Assembly (NCBI GenBank): GCA_002396385.1
Contig: DGTD01000083.1
Location: 1 to 20,397 of the forward strand
DNA length: 20,397 bases
Direction of reading: 5' to 3'
DNA from: Bacteroidales bacterium UBA4345
GTDB lineage: Bacteria > Bacteroidota > Bacteroidia > Bacteroidales > Paludibacteraceae
Below the pieces are notes generated by a model. It did not search any database and was not told the origin of the DNA. It was given only the letters and a program-made list of their open reading frames with translations. Made by a program: the position numbers and the translations under genes. Position 1 is the first letter of the stretch. The number at the start of each line of letters is the position of its first letter. Positions 1 through 8,326 of the stretch are shown here, piece after piece.

Positions 1-1388
1 TCGTTGTAGGCCATCTGCACCTTGTGCACCAAATCGATGGTCTCTTCCAAGAAATCGAGATACGAACGGTTGTTCTTCACCGCATACTGGATGCAGCGGT
101 TCAGATTGATAGTGAGCACACTTTTCGATCCGGTAGAGACACCACCAGCACCCAAAGTGTAGCTGAAACCATTGTCCTGGATTTCGTTTCTCAGGCGACA
201 ACACGAACTTAATGAATCGGCGCTGTCGCTCATATAGGTAAAGAAAGAATGCCCTTCGGCATACATTTCGGCAGTGAAATCGCCATACTCTTTATCTTTA
301 ACATCACCATCTTCGGTAAGCAGAGCCATGGTTTCGACAGGGAACGTCAGAACAGTACGCAAACGCTCGGCATTAAACCACTTCATAAAGCGTTTCTGCA
401 ACCAGCTAACCGAGTTCCAAACAGGGGCAGTGCCATCAGGGAAACGGAACTCGCCGAAAAGGCTCTCGAAATAGAACTTGTCGTAATAAGATATGTTCCA
501 GAACACGGCCTGGAAGTTACGCGCGCCAGTAGGTTGGTTGATAGAATAAACCACTTGTTCAAAACAGTCGGTAATCATCTTATCGATAGTGCGCTGTTTG
601 GTAGACAAGTCAACCACCCTGTCGGCATGTTCGTAATAGTCGTTGCCATACTCCATACGAATGAAGTAATCCATATACATTAAGAACTCAGGCGTTGCAC
701 AAGCCCCGCTCAGCATGCTCGATACCATAAAGACCATATTGATAAACCCACCGCAGAACGACTTCAGGTTAGTTGGTCTTGACGAGTTACCACCAATGCT
801 GACCGTACCATTCAACAGCCACGGATACATGGTGATGCTGGCACAATAGTTAGCCATAGAAGTCTCGTCGTTCTTATAGAGGAAGTGATTGTTTAGGAAA
901 GTGATGTACTTGTCAGAAATCTCTTTTCCATACATATCCTTTATACGGTCGGTAAGTAGTTTGCGGTTAAGACGTATAAAGTTCGATTTAGGGAGTTCGC
1001 CAATAAGGGTAGCAATATTCTTGTTCTCCACATTGGCATTAGCATCGTACTTACTACCAGTAGCCGGATTAGCAGCATTACAATAATTCATCATGAACTC
1101 AAGCTTACCACGGGTTTCGCGGTCCTCGAGATGTTTTTGACGATAAAGGATGAAATTCTTGGCAACTGCATAGTAATGTTCGGCCATAAGGGCGCGTTCT
1201 ACCTGGTTCTGGATTTCCTCAACGTTAATTCCGTTGTGAATACTCATACGCGAAAGGATGCTGAGCATCATTTCTTCAGACACAAAACCACCCGTCGACA
1301 AAAAAGCCTTCGAGATGGCCTGTTTAATTTTTTCCATTGAGAACTGCTCTTTCTTGCCGTTTCTCTTAACGATAAAAATGTTTTCCAT
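1..1388 (-). CDS. nrdD: Anaerobic (class III) ribonucleoside-triphosphate reductase, N-terminal 462 codons, cut by the window edge
   Basis: Reduces ribonucleoside triphosphates to deoxy forms without oxygen, using a glycyl radical installed by the activase NrdG. My translation from the ATG at 1388 is open to the left edge. Residues 1-95 look like an ATP-cone allosteric domain (IVKRNGKKEQFS near 6-17, then an EEIQNQVERAL helix). The catalytic barrel follows, with SIGGNSSRPTNLKSFCGGF at 197-215 and SLSSCCRLRN at 392-401, where one of the paired cysteines (396/397) is probably the thiyl-radical residue. The C-terminal zinc site and glycyl-radical loop should lie to the left of the window, where nrdG would also be expected. 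The start is clear because the ATP cone normally begins within a few residues of the N-terminus. Family is near certain; subfamily is not assigned. Confidence 0.93.
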   Translation of the reverse strand, partial: MENIFIVKRNGKKEQFSMEKIKQAISKAFLSTGGFVSEEMMLSILSRMSIHNGINVEEIQNQVERALMAEHYYAVAKNFILYRQKHLEDRETRGKLEFMMNYCNAANPATGSKYDANANVENKNIATLIGELPKSNFIRLNRKLLTDRIKDMYGKEISDKYITFLNNHFLYKNDETSMANYCASITMYPWLLNGTVSIGGNSSRPTNLKSFCGGFINMVFMVSSMLSGACATPEFLMYMDYFIRMEYGNDYYEHADRVVDLSTKQRTIDKMITDCFEQVVYSINQPTGARNFQAVFWNISYYDKFYFESLFGEFRFPDGTAPVWNSVSWLQKRFMKWFNAERLRTVLTFPVETMALLTEDGDVKDKEYGDFTAEMYAEGHSFFTYMSDSADSLSSCCRLRNEIQDNGFSYTLGAGGVSTGSKSVLTINLNRCIQYAVKNNRSYLDFLEETIDLVHKVQMAYN

Positions 1389-1452
1389 TATAAGTACTGA
1401 ATCAATTTCCAAATTTTTTAGTTTCACTATCTATTTCAGGTAAAATGCTCAA

Positions 1453-1466
1453 TAACACTTATGTTA
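1453..1466. repeat. Inverted repeat TAACA-CTTA-TGTTA in the nrdD leader
   Basis: The arms 1453-1457 and 1462-1466 are perfectly complementary around a four-base spacer, giving a 14-base operator-like palindrome 65 to 78 bases upstream of the nrdD start. Its size fits a dimeric regulator such as a Crp/Fnr-family protein, but I cannot assign one, and short palindromes occur by chance in AT-rich DNA. Confidence 0.35.
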
Positions 1467-1475
1467 GGTTTCGAT

Positions 1476-1501
1476 TTGCATACATCCAGATAAATATGCA
1501 A
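1476..1501. repeat. Inverted repeat TTGCATA-N12-TATGCAA in the nrdD leader
   Basis: Seven-base arms at 1476-1482 and 1495-1501 are exact complements. Outside them GATT on the left and AATC on the right could continue the pairing after a small bulge. It lies 88 to 113 bases upstream of nrdD, inside the transcribed leader if the promoter candidate at 1568-1575 is right, so it could be an RNA hairpin or a DNA operator. Confidence 0.4.
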
Positions 1502-1567
1502 CTAAATCTTCCTTTCAAAACCGCATATTATACTCTATTTATCAATTAGATAGCGATTGTTATATTG

Positions 1568-1575
1568 CAAATGTA
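1568..1575 (-). promoter_or_regulatory. Candidate Bacteroidota -7 element for nrdD
   Basis: The minus strand reads TACATTTG, an exact TAnnTTTG match. No good TTTG box sits 19 bases further upstream, so support is partial. If used, the nrdD messenger carries a leader of roughly 170 bases. The rest of the gene-free stretch 1389-1724 is AT-rich and shows no reading frame or clear terminator. Confidence 0.4.
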
Positions 1576-1724
1576 CAGCAAACTTTTTTCTAAAAAAACT
1601 GGAGAAAGATATTCTTGAAACTATATAACGGAAACAAGCGGCGTAAGATAGCACAAATAAACACGTTGAAGAGTTTTCAACATTTTTGAAAAAGAAGGAA
1701 GTCGGAGCCATGCCAACAAGCCAC

Positions 1725-2258
1725 TTATTTCTTATTCATTTTTTTCACCATCTCTTTTACAAAGTCCTTGAATACCAAATTGTGTTTAACAGACAACAAA
1801 TTACACAACTTTATACATTTGTCAAGCGACTTATAGTCTGTTGTTTCAAGCAAAGTACGGTACGTTCCGTCTGAATTGACGGCACGGATAGCGAAAACGT
1901 TCTCGTTGATGCCCGAACTGTAGATATTAAGGAAATTGATGGTATAGTTCTGCGAATACATCTGAAAACTTAAATACTGACACTGCAAATGTAATTCATG
2001 CCAACGGTCGGAAGCACGACCGAGAATCATCAGACTTTTACTAAATAGGTTTTTCTCCACATCGTAGCGGTATTCATAGTGCAGAGAGAAGCCCACGGCA
2101 CCTACAACAAGCAGGATGACGGCAATTATAACCGCATAAATGAGTTCATAGGGGAAATAGAACTGCACAAAAGCAATGATAGGCAACAGCAGGATACAGG
2201 CCGTGCGCAAAGCGGGCGTCAGCACATCGTCGCCCTGAATTTTCAATATATTGTCCAT
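1725..2258 (-). CDS. Small membrane protein of unknown function, two N-terminal membrane segments
   Basis: A 177-residue protein. Residues 1-13 are polar, and two hydrophobic segments at about 16-33 and 36-60 form a helical hairpin. A soluble domain of about 115 residues follows and ends in a lysine-rich tail (KEMVKKMNKK). The membrane hairpin plus a mixed alpha/beta domain resembles bacterial PH-like membrane proteins in outline only. I do not recognise the family. It lies just downstream of the transketolase terminator, with its ATG only about 16 bases beyond the hairpin, and I find no TAnnTTTG element of its own. Expression may therefore depend on readthrough. The length, coding-like composition and membrane pattern support a real gene. 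Confidence 0.75.
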   Translation of the reverse strand: MDNILKIQGDDVLTPALRTACILLLPIIAFVQFYFPYELIYAVIIAVILLVVGAVGFSLHYEYRYDVEKNLFSKSLMILGRASDRWHELHLQCQYLSFQMYSQNYTINFLNIYSSGINENVFAIRAVNSDGTYRTLLETTDYKSLDKCIKLCNLLSVKHNLVFKDFVKEMVKKMNKK

Positions 2259-2263
2259 ATTAG

Positions 2264-2305
2264 AAACTAAAAAAGAAAGCCTTCCGTATCAACCGAAAGG
2301 CTTTC
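2264..2305 (-). terminator. Intrinsic terminator after transketolase
   Basis: The arms 2275-2283 and 2297-2305 (GAAAGCCTT / AAGGCTTTC) form a nine-pair stem with a 13-base loop. On the minus strand the stem runs directly into a T-rich tract at 2264-2274. It lies about 20 bases past the transketolase stop and immediately before the next minus-strand start codon. Confidence 0.75.
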
Positions 2306-2325
2306 CTATTTGAAATTAAAATCAA

Positions 2326-4365
2326 TTACAACTTCAAGAAATTGCAAACATCGTTATATACACTTTCCGCATTAAAGCCAAACTTTTCATCGAGCACTTT
2401 GAAAGGTGCAGAATAGCCAAAATGGTCAAGACCGTGTACGTAACCGTCAACCCCCACCAAAGTCTGCAGCGTCGAAGGCATACCGGCAGTCAGGCCATAA
2501 ACAGGCACACCAGAAGGGATCACCTTTTTCTGATAGTCAGTAGTCTGGTTACGGAACAACCCTTCAGAAGGAGCCGAAACAATCTGAATTTTCAGATTTT
2601 TCCTTTCCTCCAACAGTTTAGCGCCATCGAACAAGGTTGCCACCTCAGAGCCACTTGCCACCATCACCACATCGGGCTGTCCAGCACAAGCCTTAACGAT
2701 ATAAGCCCCCTTGGCCGCATCAAGAGCCTCGTTGTACCTGTTGTCGGCCCCAGTAGGCAGGTCAGCGACATCTTGCCTAGAGAAAATAAGTCCGGTAGGC
2801 GAATCGATGTTCTCCATAGCAAGTTTCCAAGCAACGGTCGTTTCAGCAGCATCGGCAGGACGCAGCACCAACATACCATTTTTGCCTTTGTGGTTTTTCA
2901 CTTTTTCAAGCAGACGAACTTGCGCTTCCTGTTCTACAGGCTGGTGTGTAGGGCCATCTTCACCAACACGGAAAGCATCGTGCGACCATACGTATTTCAC
3001 AGGCAGACGCATCAGCGCCGACATACGCATAGCAGGCTTCATATAGTCGGAGAAGACAAAGAAAGTGCCACAAGCTGCAATAACGCCACCGTGAGCGGCA
3101 AGACCATTCATCACACAAGCCATAGTCAACTCAGAGACACCCATATTCAAGAAAGCGCCAGAGAAGTCACCCTTTCTAATCGGATGAGTCTTTTTCAAGA
3201 AACCGTCCGTCTTATCTGAATTCGAAAGGTCGGCCGAAGCCACAATCATGTTACCCACCTGTTCAGCCAATACACCTAAAACAGCAGCCGAAGCCGTGCG
3301 AGTGGCAACGTTCGCCTTCTGTTCAATTTTGCTATAGTCGATTTTAGGAGCACGTCCACTAAAATACTCTTCCAGTTTTGCAGCCAGATCGGGATGCTGT
3401 TTAGCCCACTCAGCCTGCTTCTTTTTCTTATCAGCAGCCAATTTGGTGAGTTCAGCCAAACGGTCGGCATAGAGTTTCTGTACATCAGGGAAAATTTGGA
3501 ACGGGTCTTCAGGGTTTCCACCCAATCCCTTAATGGTGAGCGCCACATCGACACCGGCTTTAGACAGAGGTTGTCCGTGAGTAGAAACCAGCATTTCAGC
3601 ACTCGAGCCATCAGGCATTTTACATCCTTTCCCCATAATAGTATGTCCGATAATGAGGGTAGGTTTGTCGGTAGACTTGTTAGCAGCAGTCAAAGCATCG
3701 ATAATCTGTTGTGCATCGTTACCATCTATTTCAATAACATTCCAATGCCAAGCCCTATATTTAGCGGCGATATCTTCATCATCGACCTCCTCTACACGGG
3801 TTGAGAGCTGGATTTGATTGGCATCGTAGAACATAATGAGGTTAGAAAGGCCCAAAGTTCCAGCCAAACGTCCAACACCCTCAGAAATTTCTTCCTGAAT
3901 ACCACCATCAGAAATAAAGGTATAGATTTTATGACTCATCCATTCGCCAAAACGGGCAGCCAAGAAGCGTTCTGCAATAGCGGCACCACAAGCCATAGCG
4001 TGTCCTTGTCCGAGCGGTCCGGAAGTATTCTCAATGCCATGTGTAATGTCGATATCAGGGTGGCCAGGCGTATTACTACCCCACTGACGGAAAGATTTAA
4101 TATCGTCCATTGTGTACTTTCCCGAAAAGAGAAGTACAGAATAGAGCATGGTAGACATATGCCCCGGATCGAGGTAAAAACGGTCGCGACAAACCCAACC
4201 CGGGTCGGTAGGATCGTAGTTCAGGAACTGGGAATAAAGGACATTGATAAAGTCAGCGCCTCCCATTGATCCCCCAGGATGTCCGGACTTTGCTTTTTCA
4301 ACCATGGCAGCCGTCAAAATTCTAACATTGTCGGCTGCTCGATTCAATACTTTTAAATCTGCCAT
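2326..4365 (-). CDS. tkt: Transketolase
   Basis: Thiamine-diphosphate enzyme of the non-oxidative pentose phosphate pathway, moving two-carbon ketol units between sugar phosphates in the cytoplasm. At 679 residues it is full length. The N-terminal PP domain has SGHPGGSMGG at 27-36 and GPLGQGHAMACG at 116-127. The cofactor/Mg loop is ISDGGIQEEISEG at 151-163, with the usual N replaced in context by DANQIQLS at 181-188. The pyrimidine domain carries HDAFRVGEDGPTHQPVEQ at 462-479, the strongest family signature. The start ATG sits 31 bases after the stop of the upstream barrel-protein gene, with no promoter between, so it is probably the end of a long operon. A terminator follows its stop. Confidence 0.98.
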   Translation of the reverse strand: MADLKVLNRAADNVRILTAAMVEKAKSGHPGGSMGGADFINVLYSQFLNYDPTDPGWVCRDRFYLDPGHMSTMLYSVLLFSGKYTMDDIKSFRQWGSNTPGHPDIDITHGIENTSGPLGQGHAMACGAAIAERFLAARFGEWMSHKIYTFISDGGIQEEISEGVGRLAGTLGLSNLIMFYDANQIQLSTRVEEVDDEDIAAKYRAWHWNVIEIDGNDAQQIIDALTAANKSTDKPTLIIGHTIMGKGCKMPDGSSAEMLVSTHGQPLSKAGVDVALTIKGLGGNPEDPFQIFPDVQKLYADRLAELTKLAADKKKKQAEWAKQHPDLAAKLEEYFSGRAPKIDYSKIEQKANVATRTASAAVLGVLAEQVGNMIVASADLSNSDKTDGFLKKTHPIRKGDFSGAFLNMGVSELTMACVMNGLAAHGGVIAACGTFFVFSDYMKPAMRMSALMRLPVKYVWSHDAFRVGEDGPTHQPVEQEAQVRLLEKVKNHKGKNGMLVLRPADAAETTVAWKLAMENIDSPTGLIFSRQDVADLPTGADNRYNEALDAAKGAYIVKACAGQPDVVMVASGSEVATLFDGAKLLEERKNLKIQIVSAPSEGLFRNQTTDYQKKVIPSGVPVYGLTAGMPSTLQTLVGVDGYVHGLDHFGYSAPFKVLDEKFGFNAESVYNDVCNFLKL

Positions 4366-4396
4366 TATATTGTAATATGTAATTTATTTCTATACT

Positions 4397-5110
4397 CTAA
4401 AAAAAGAAGCTAACCAAATAGCGAAGTCCCCAGGTAACACCGTTCTTATCGCCAAAACCAGGGGCATAAGATTGATTGATAGCGACAGAAGTACCCTCGT
4501 TATTGCGGAAATGGTCTGTTCTTGGAGAAAACGACCATTTATAACAACCTTCAAAACCAAGATACAGCCTATTATAGACAGGCACCCTGACCCCACCTAA
4601 GAATTCACCCCACTGGGCGAAGGTATTATCAGAAACACTTATCGTGCTGCTACTGCCCCACTCAGGCTGAGCCACAGCCACATTTAAAATATCATAATCA
4701 TAAACGGAAAAAGCATATCTTACGCCAATAAAACACGTAGGTTTAAACCGTTTTACAGATTTGATCATATTAAAATCGAGACCAGCCTTAAAATAAGGGC
4801 CTTTGACCTTATAAGCGTAATCGTCAGGTTGAACCACGTAATTAGAATAATCTGACGATGCGTCATATGAAGCATACCCGACCAAGACAGTCGGGAAGAA
4901 TGTATTTTTTAAATTGACCGACAATGAAGCATTTGCCCCTTTGTGTTTGCTATCGCCTATAACCGACATAACAGGTTCAACGACATCAACGTCTAAAAAG
5001 AAGCCCTTATACCATCTGTTAGAGACAGAGGTAGAATCTGACGCATTAGCACTGGCAACCATCATAAGGCACGCAAGGCTACTCCATATATATTTTAACG
5101 TTCTGAGCAT
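4397..5110 (-). CDS. DUF6048-like outer-membrane beta-barrel protein
   Basis: Predicted 237-residue exported protein. From the ATG at 5110 it begins with a typical signal peptide (MLRTLKYIWSSLACLMMVAS, cut after ANA at about 23). Alternating aromatic/polar strands follow, and the last residues are SFFF; a terminal phenylalanine is typical of barrels inserted by the Bam machinery. The open frame extends 41 codons further upstream, but that part is hydrophobic, overlaps the previous gene and would bury the signal peptide. The chosen start overlaps the upstream lipoprotein gene by 32 bases in another frame, suggesting coupled translation. I recall this lipoprotein/barrel pair as Bacteroidota families DUF6452 and DUF6048. 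Function is unknown; the names are moderately sure. Confidence 0.8.
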   Translation of the reverse strand: MLRTLKYIWSSLACLMMVASANASDSTSVSNRWYKGFFLDVDVVEPVMSVIGDSKHKGANASLSVNLKNTFFPTVLVGYASYDASSDYSNYVVQPDDYAYKVKGPYFKAGLDFNMIKSVKRFKPTCFIGVRYAFSVYDYDILNVAVAQPEWGSSSTISVSDNTFAQWGEFLGGVRVPVYNRLYLGFEGCYKWSFSPRTDHFRNNEGTSVAINQSYAPGFGDKNGVTWGLRYLVSFFF

Positions 5111-5567
5111 CGTATGCACCGTTGACAAAATGATTAGTAATAGAAATTGAGTCTTCGACACGACCACTTGCAAAATATACAGTGTCGATGTAAGAAACAA
5201 TACGAGCACCGCATTCTGCAGAGACAAACTCATAGGCGTTTACATGAGACACTATAATAGTATCGTGCAGGTAAGGGCTGTTCAAAAAATAGCGCGACTT
5301 CGAAGAAGACGGGTCTAGAGCAAGTTTGAACGTGTAAACACCGGCAGTATCTGTATAATCTGTAGCAATCAGCTTACCATCCTTCACCCTATAAAGCGAA
5401 AAAGTGTCGACAAGCGGGAAGTATTGGGAGGGAACAGTCCGGTGGTATAGAGTCAAGCTCATAGAGGTATACATATCTTCCTTGCAGGCATCGTTGTCGC
5501 ACGAAGCAAAGAGCAAGCACAACGGGAATGCGACAAGAAGGAATACATATTTAAACAAACGACCCAT
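5079..5567 (-). CDS. DUF6452-like lipoprotein
   Basis: A 162-residue protein with a lipoprotein signal: MGRLFKYVFL, a hydrophobic core, then FASC with lipidated Cys 23 followed by DND. The aspartates after the Cys are compatible with inner-leaflet or periplasmic retention, though sorting rules in Bacteroidota differ. The mature part looks beta-rich, with tyrosines and conserved-looking cysteines. A TTG at 5576 could extend it by three residues, but the ATG at 5567 is better placed, nine bases after the nitroreductase stop. Its 3' end overlaps the start of the barrel protein, so the two are probably made together and may form one envelope complex. Function unknown. Confidence 0.8.
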   Translation of the reverse strand: MGRLFKYVFLLVAFPLCLLFASCDNDACKEDMYTSMSLTLYHRTVPSQYFPLVDTFSLYRVKDGKLIATDYTDTAGVYTFKLALDPSSSKSRYFLNSPYLHDTIIVSHVNAYEFVSAECGARIVSYIDTVYFASGRVEDSISITNHFVNGAYDAQNVKIYME

Positions 5568-5576
5568 CAGTAACAA

Positions 5577-6095
5577 TTATTTGAGAACAACGATATCAGA
5601 GATATTTTTCCTTTTCTTTTCAGGGACGGCAACTGAAGAGTCGGCATATCCGATAGGAATCATCACCACAGGCTCCTCTTGAGCGTCGTCTATATTTAAA
5701 GCCTTGCGGCACAAGTCAGGTTCAAAAGCACAAACCCAGCAAGACCCAAGTCCGCACTGAGTGGCAGCCAAAATGATATGGTCGGCCAAAATAGCCAAAT
5801 CAACATCACTATGGTCCTTATTGTCAAAACGTTCCCTGTGCCACGATTGGTCATGATGGGCAGAAACTACTATAATGGTAGAAACCTTATCCATCCACTC
5901 ACGGGCATAAGCCAGTTTCAAATTTGCTAAAACATCTGGCGAACTAGCGACATAAATGGTCCAAGGTTGACGATTACAAGCAGAGGGAGCCAATCTGGCA
6001 CAATCGAGAATATAATCGATTTTCTCTTTCTCAACCTTTTTATCGATGTAATTTCTTACAGAGAAACGTTTTGCTATGATTTCGTGCAAATCCAT
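5577..6095 (-). CDS. Nitroreductase-family flavoprotein
   Basis: Predicted FMN-dependent NAD(P)H oxidoreductase of 172 residues. RFSVRNY at 10-16 is the family's phosphate-binding start, followed by LAPSACNRQPW near 35-45. A central HSDVDLAILADHIILAATQCGLGSCWV segment and a C-terminal MIPIGYAD motif are typical of the fold. The natural substrate cannot be read from sequence. It lies three bases after the preceding gene of the run and nine before the lipoprotein gene, so it is co-transcribed with envelope genes without an obvious shared job. Confidence 0.93.
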   Translation of the reverse strand: MDLHEIIAKRFSVRNYIDKKVEKEKIDYILDCARLAPSACNRQPWTIYVASSPDVLANLKLAYAREWMDKVSTIIVVSAHHDQSWHRERFDNKDHSDVDLAILADHIILAATQCGLGSCWVCAFEPDLCRKALNIDDAQEEPVVMIPIGYADSSVAVPEKKRKNISDIVVLK

Positions 6096-6098
6096 AAA

Positions 6099-6623
6099 TT
6101 ACTGGAACCCTCTAACCTCCCGTTTTAATCCTTCCAACGCCGCCTGAATAGGCGTAGCGTTTTCAGTGTCGTTATACTTTTCAATAATGATTTTAGCCAA
6201 CTCAACAGCAGGCACATTGTCAGGCATTTGGCTTGCAACAGTGTTTATGAACTGCAACAAGTTTTCCTTAGCGCCACGCACCATCAGCCAGACATCGTTG
6301 CTTACATATATCTGCTGTGTCACATTATGGTCAAACTCTTCCCGAATGGTAGTAATAAGAGCCAGGTGCAACATTTGAGCCGACATACCAGGAGATTGGA
6401 CACGGACAACCAAGCTATCGGGATTCAGACGTTCCAGCAACAAAGCCAAACGCTCGTATGCGGTAAGTCTGATAGGATTAAGGGCCTTAGCAGCCTCCTT
6501 CTTCATCTCAAAATAACGCTTACGCTCGGCATTTCTGAAAAAACGGTCTAAAATGAAATAGGCCATAATAAGAACGAGAATGCCAGAAGCAGACATTTTA
6601 ACTATTTCGAGTATTGTATTCAT
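6099..6623 (-). CDS. Membrane-anchored protein of a Bacteroidota-specific family (DUF7935-like)
   Basis: A 174-residue protein with one N-terminal membrane helix at about 9-28, a basic charged stretch (RNAERKRYFEMKKEAAKAL) and a soluble alpha-helical domain. Segments such as LTAYERLALLLERLNPDSLV at 53-72 and IREEFDHNVTQQIYVSNDVW match my memory of a family conserved across Bacteroidota and now called DUF7935. No catalytic motif is visible. The position between GT2 and nitroreductase genes, with gaps of 14 and 3 bases, indicates co-transcription. Function unknown. Confidence 0.8.
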   Translation of the reverse strand: MNTILEIVKMSASGILVLIMAYFILDRFFRNAERKRYFEMKKEAAKALNPIRLTAYERLALLLERLNPDSLVVRVQSPGMSAQMLHLALITTIREEFDHNVTQQIYVSNDVWLMVRGAKENLLQFINTVASQMPDNVPAVELAKIIIEKYNDTENATPIQAALEGLKREVRGFQ

Positions 6624-6637
6624 CGTCGGAATAACAG

Positions 6638-7636
6638 TTAATTATCATCTAATTTACTAAAGCCAAGGCCATGGTCTTCCAAGTTGAGCAATTCTTCCAA
6701 TTGGTATTTGTTCCTGTTCGGAGAATTCCTCGACACTAATTCAGCCACGAAACCTGTAAGGAAGAGCTGAGTACCAAGAATCATCATGGTAAGAGCCAGG
6801 AAGAAGTATGGGCTGTTGGTGACTAACGGAGCCGGAGTATTAGCCAAGATATGGCTCAGTTTAATACCACCGACCACACAGACAGCCACAAGTCCAATAA
6901 AGAACATCACAGAACCAACCACACCGAAGAAGTGCATCGGTTTTTTCCCGAAAGAAGAAAGGAACCATAACGACAACAAATCGAGATAACCGTTAACGAA
7001 ACGGTTCAAACCGAATTTTGTCACCCCATACTTTCGAGCCTGGTGCTGAACCACTTTCTCACCAATACGGTTAAACCCTGCCTCTTTAGCCAAATAAGGA
7101 ACATAGCGGTGCATTTCGCCATAGACCTCAATATTTTTAACGACCGCCTTTTTATAGGCCTTCAGTCCACAGTTGAAATCATGGAGGTTATGAATACCCG
7201 AGATAGCCCTTGTAGTGGCATTGAACAATTTAGAAGGCAAATTTTTAGTGAGTTTGTTATCGTAGCGTTTCTTCTTCCACCCCGACACCAAATCGTAATT
7301 CTCTTCGGTAATCATCCGATAAAGTTCCGGTATTTCATCTGGGCTGTCTTGAAGGTCAGCATCCATAGTAATAACTACATCACCCTCAGCCTCTTTGAAT
7401 CCACAATAGAGGGCGGCGCTTTTCCCGTAATTGCGTCGGAATTTAATACCCTTGACACAATCTGACTGTTCGCTCAGTTTTTTAATCACCTGCCAAGAGT
7501 TGTCGGTGCTACCATCATTCACAAAGATGACCTCGTACGAGAAACTGTTGGCCTGCATAACTCTATCAATCCAGGAAAACAATTCCGGCAAGGACTCTTC
7601 CTCGTTAAATAACGGAATAACCACTGAAATATTCAT
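6638..7636 (-). CDS. GT2 family glycosyltransferase with two C-terminal membrane helices (DPM1/GtrB type)
   Basis: Likely moves a sugar from a nucleotide donor to undecaprenyl phosphate at the inner membrane. The GT-A domain occupies about 1-220, with VVIPLFNEE at 5-13, NDGSTDNS at 40-47 and the metal-binding DADLQD at 92-97. Two hydrophobic segments follow at about 237-262 and 276-300, the usual layout of polyprenyl-phosphate glycosyltransferases such as GtrB and ArnC. Length (332) is normal. It lies 22 bases after the DUF4199-like gene, a pairing I recall from other Bacteroidales. The exact sugar is unknown. Confidence 0.93.
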   Translation of the reverse strand: MNISVVIPLFNEEESLPELFSWIDRVMQANSFSYEVIFVNDGSTDNSWQVIKKLSEQSDCVKGIKFRRNYGKSAALYCGFKEAEGDVVITMDADLQDSPDEIPELYRMITEENYDLVSGWKKKRYDNKLTKNLPSKLFNATTRAISGIHNLHDFNCGLKAYKKAVVKNIEVYGEMHRYVPYLAKEAGFNRIGEKVVQHQARKYGVTKFGLNRFVNGYLDLLSLWFLSSFGKKPMHFFGVVGSVMFFIGLVAVCVVGGIKLSHILANTPAPLVTNSPYFFLALTMMILGTQLFLTGFVAELVSRNSPNRNKYQLEELLNLEDHGLGFSKLDDN

Positions 7637-7658
7637 AACTGTCTAAATAAAAAGCAAA

Positions 7659-8216
7659 TTAACTAACCATACCTTTTTTCGCAATAAAAGGCGAATAAAC
7701 AAAAGTGGCAACTGTACCAGAAAAAAGGTAAGAAAACCACAAATTGAAGGCAACGGAGTAAGCAGACAAAGAGAGAACAATCTGTTTCTCTTTTTGCAAT
7801 TCGTCGAGCGAAAGCCACATCTTAATACCATTTTCAACAGCATACTGGTACTGAAGTTCCATTTGTGCGAAAAGATCGGCAAAAAACTGTGGATGGAAGC
7901 GTAAAAACAAATACACACCCAAAGTAATGACCATTCCACTCAAAAAGAAGAAACGGAAACCGAACAATACGGATTGAATATAAGAAATGCTGCCTTTAAG
8001 CACTGTATTTCGACAGAAAACAGTGTAACGGATAGCAGAAACGCCCGCTATAGCCACAACCGCACATGTCGTAAATGTCATGAAGGAGACGGCATCACGT
8101 CTGAAAATGCAGAACAGCAATCCGCCCGCAAAAAGAATTGATATTGCGGTGATTAAGGCTGCCTTCATCTGAAGATTTGAGACGAGCCTGCGTATTTCAA
8201 TTTCATTCGAATCCAT
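7659..8216 (-). CDS. DUF4199-like integral membrane protein
   Basis: A 185-residue protein with four hydrophobic segments at about 17-37, 44-62, 85-107 and 149-172, and an amphipathic stretch between the last two (AQMELQYQYAVENGIKMWLS). This topology, together with the gene directly downstream being a GT2 transferase, fits DUF4199 of Bacteroidota. It is the first gene of the long minus-strand run. A start at 8216 places a -7 element about 30 bases upstream. Function is not known; a role with the glycosyltransferase is inferred from position only. Confidence 0.82.
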   Translation of the reverse strand: MDSNEIEIRRLVSNLQMKAALITAISILFAGGLLFCIFRRDAVSFMTFTTCAVVAIAGVSAIRYTVFCRNTVLKGSISYIQSVLFGFRFFFLSGMVITLGVYLFLRFHPQFFADLFAQMELQYQYAVENGIKMWLSLDELQKEKQIVLSLSAYSVAFNLWFSYLFSGTVATFVYSPFIAKKGMVS

Positions 8217-8246
8217 CCTTCTTTACAGATTGCGCATATTATTTTG

Positions 8247-8254
8247 CAAAAGTA
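8247..8254 (-). promoter_or_regulatory. Candidate -7 element for the long minus-strand operon
   Basis: The minus strand reads TACTTTTG, an exact TAnnTTTG match about 30 bases before the DUF4199-like start. The upstream TTTG box is not clear. No better candidate is visible in this divergent intergenic region. Confidence 0.5.
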
Positions 8255-8326
8255 ACGCTTTTTTGCCTAAAAATCTTCTGTTTGTACAATTTTATTAAAG
8301 CAGAAGACAACGACAGGATAAAGATG

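Noticed and set aside
1453..1501. NrdR box in the nrdD leader
   Set aside because: The palindromes present do not match the ACAC-centred NrdR consensus, and tandem boxes with the expected spacing are not seen.
2422..3219. 265-codon plus-strand open frame
   Set aside because: It lies wholly antisense to transketolase, has no promoter-like element, and its product has a scrambled, Arg/His/Ser-rich composition typical of a shadow frame.
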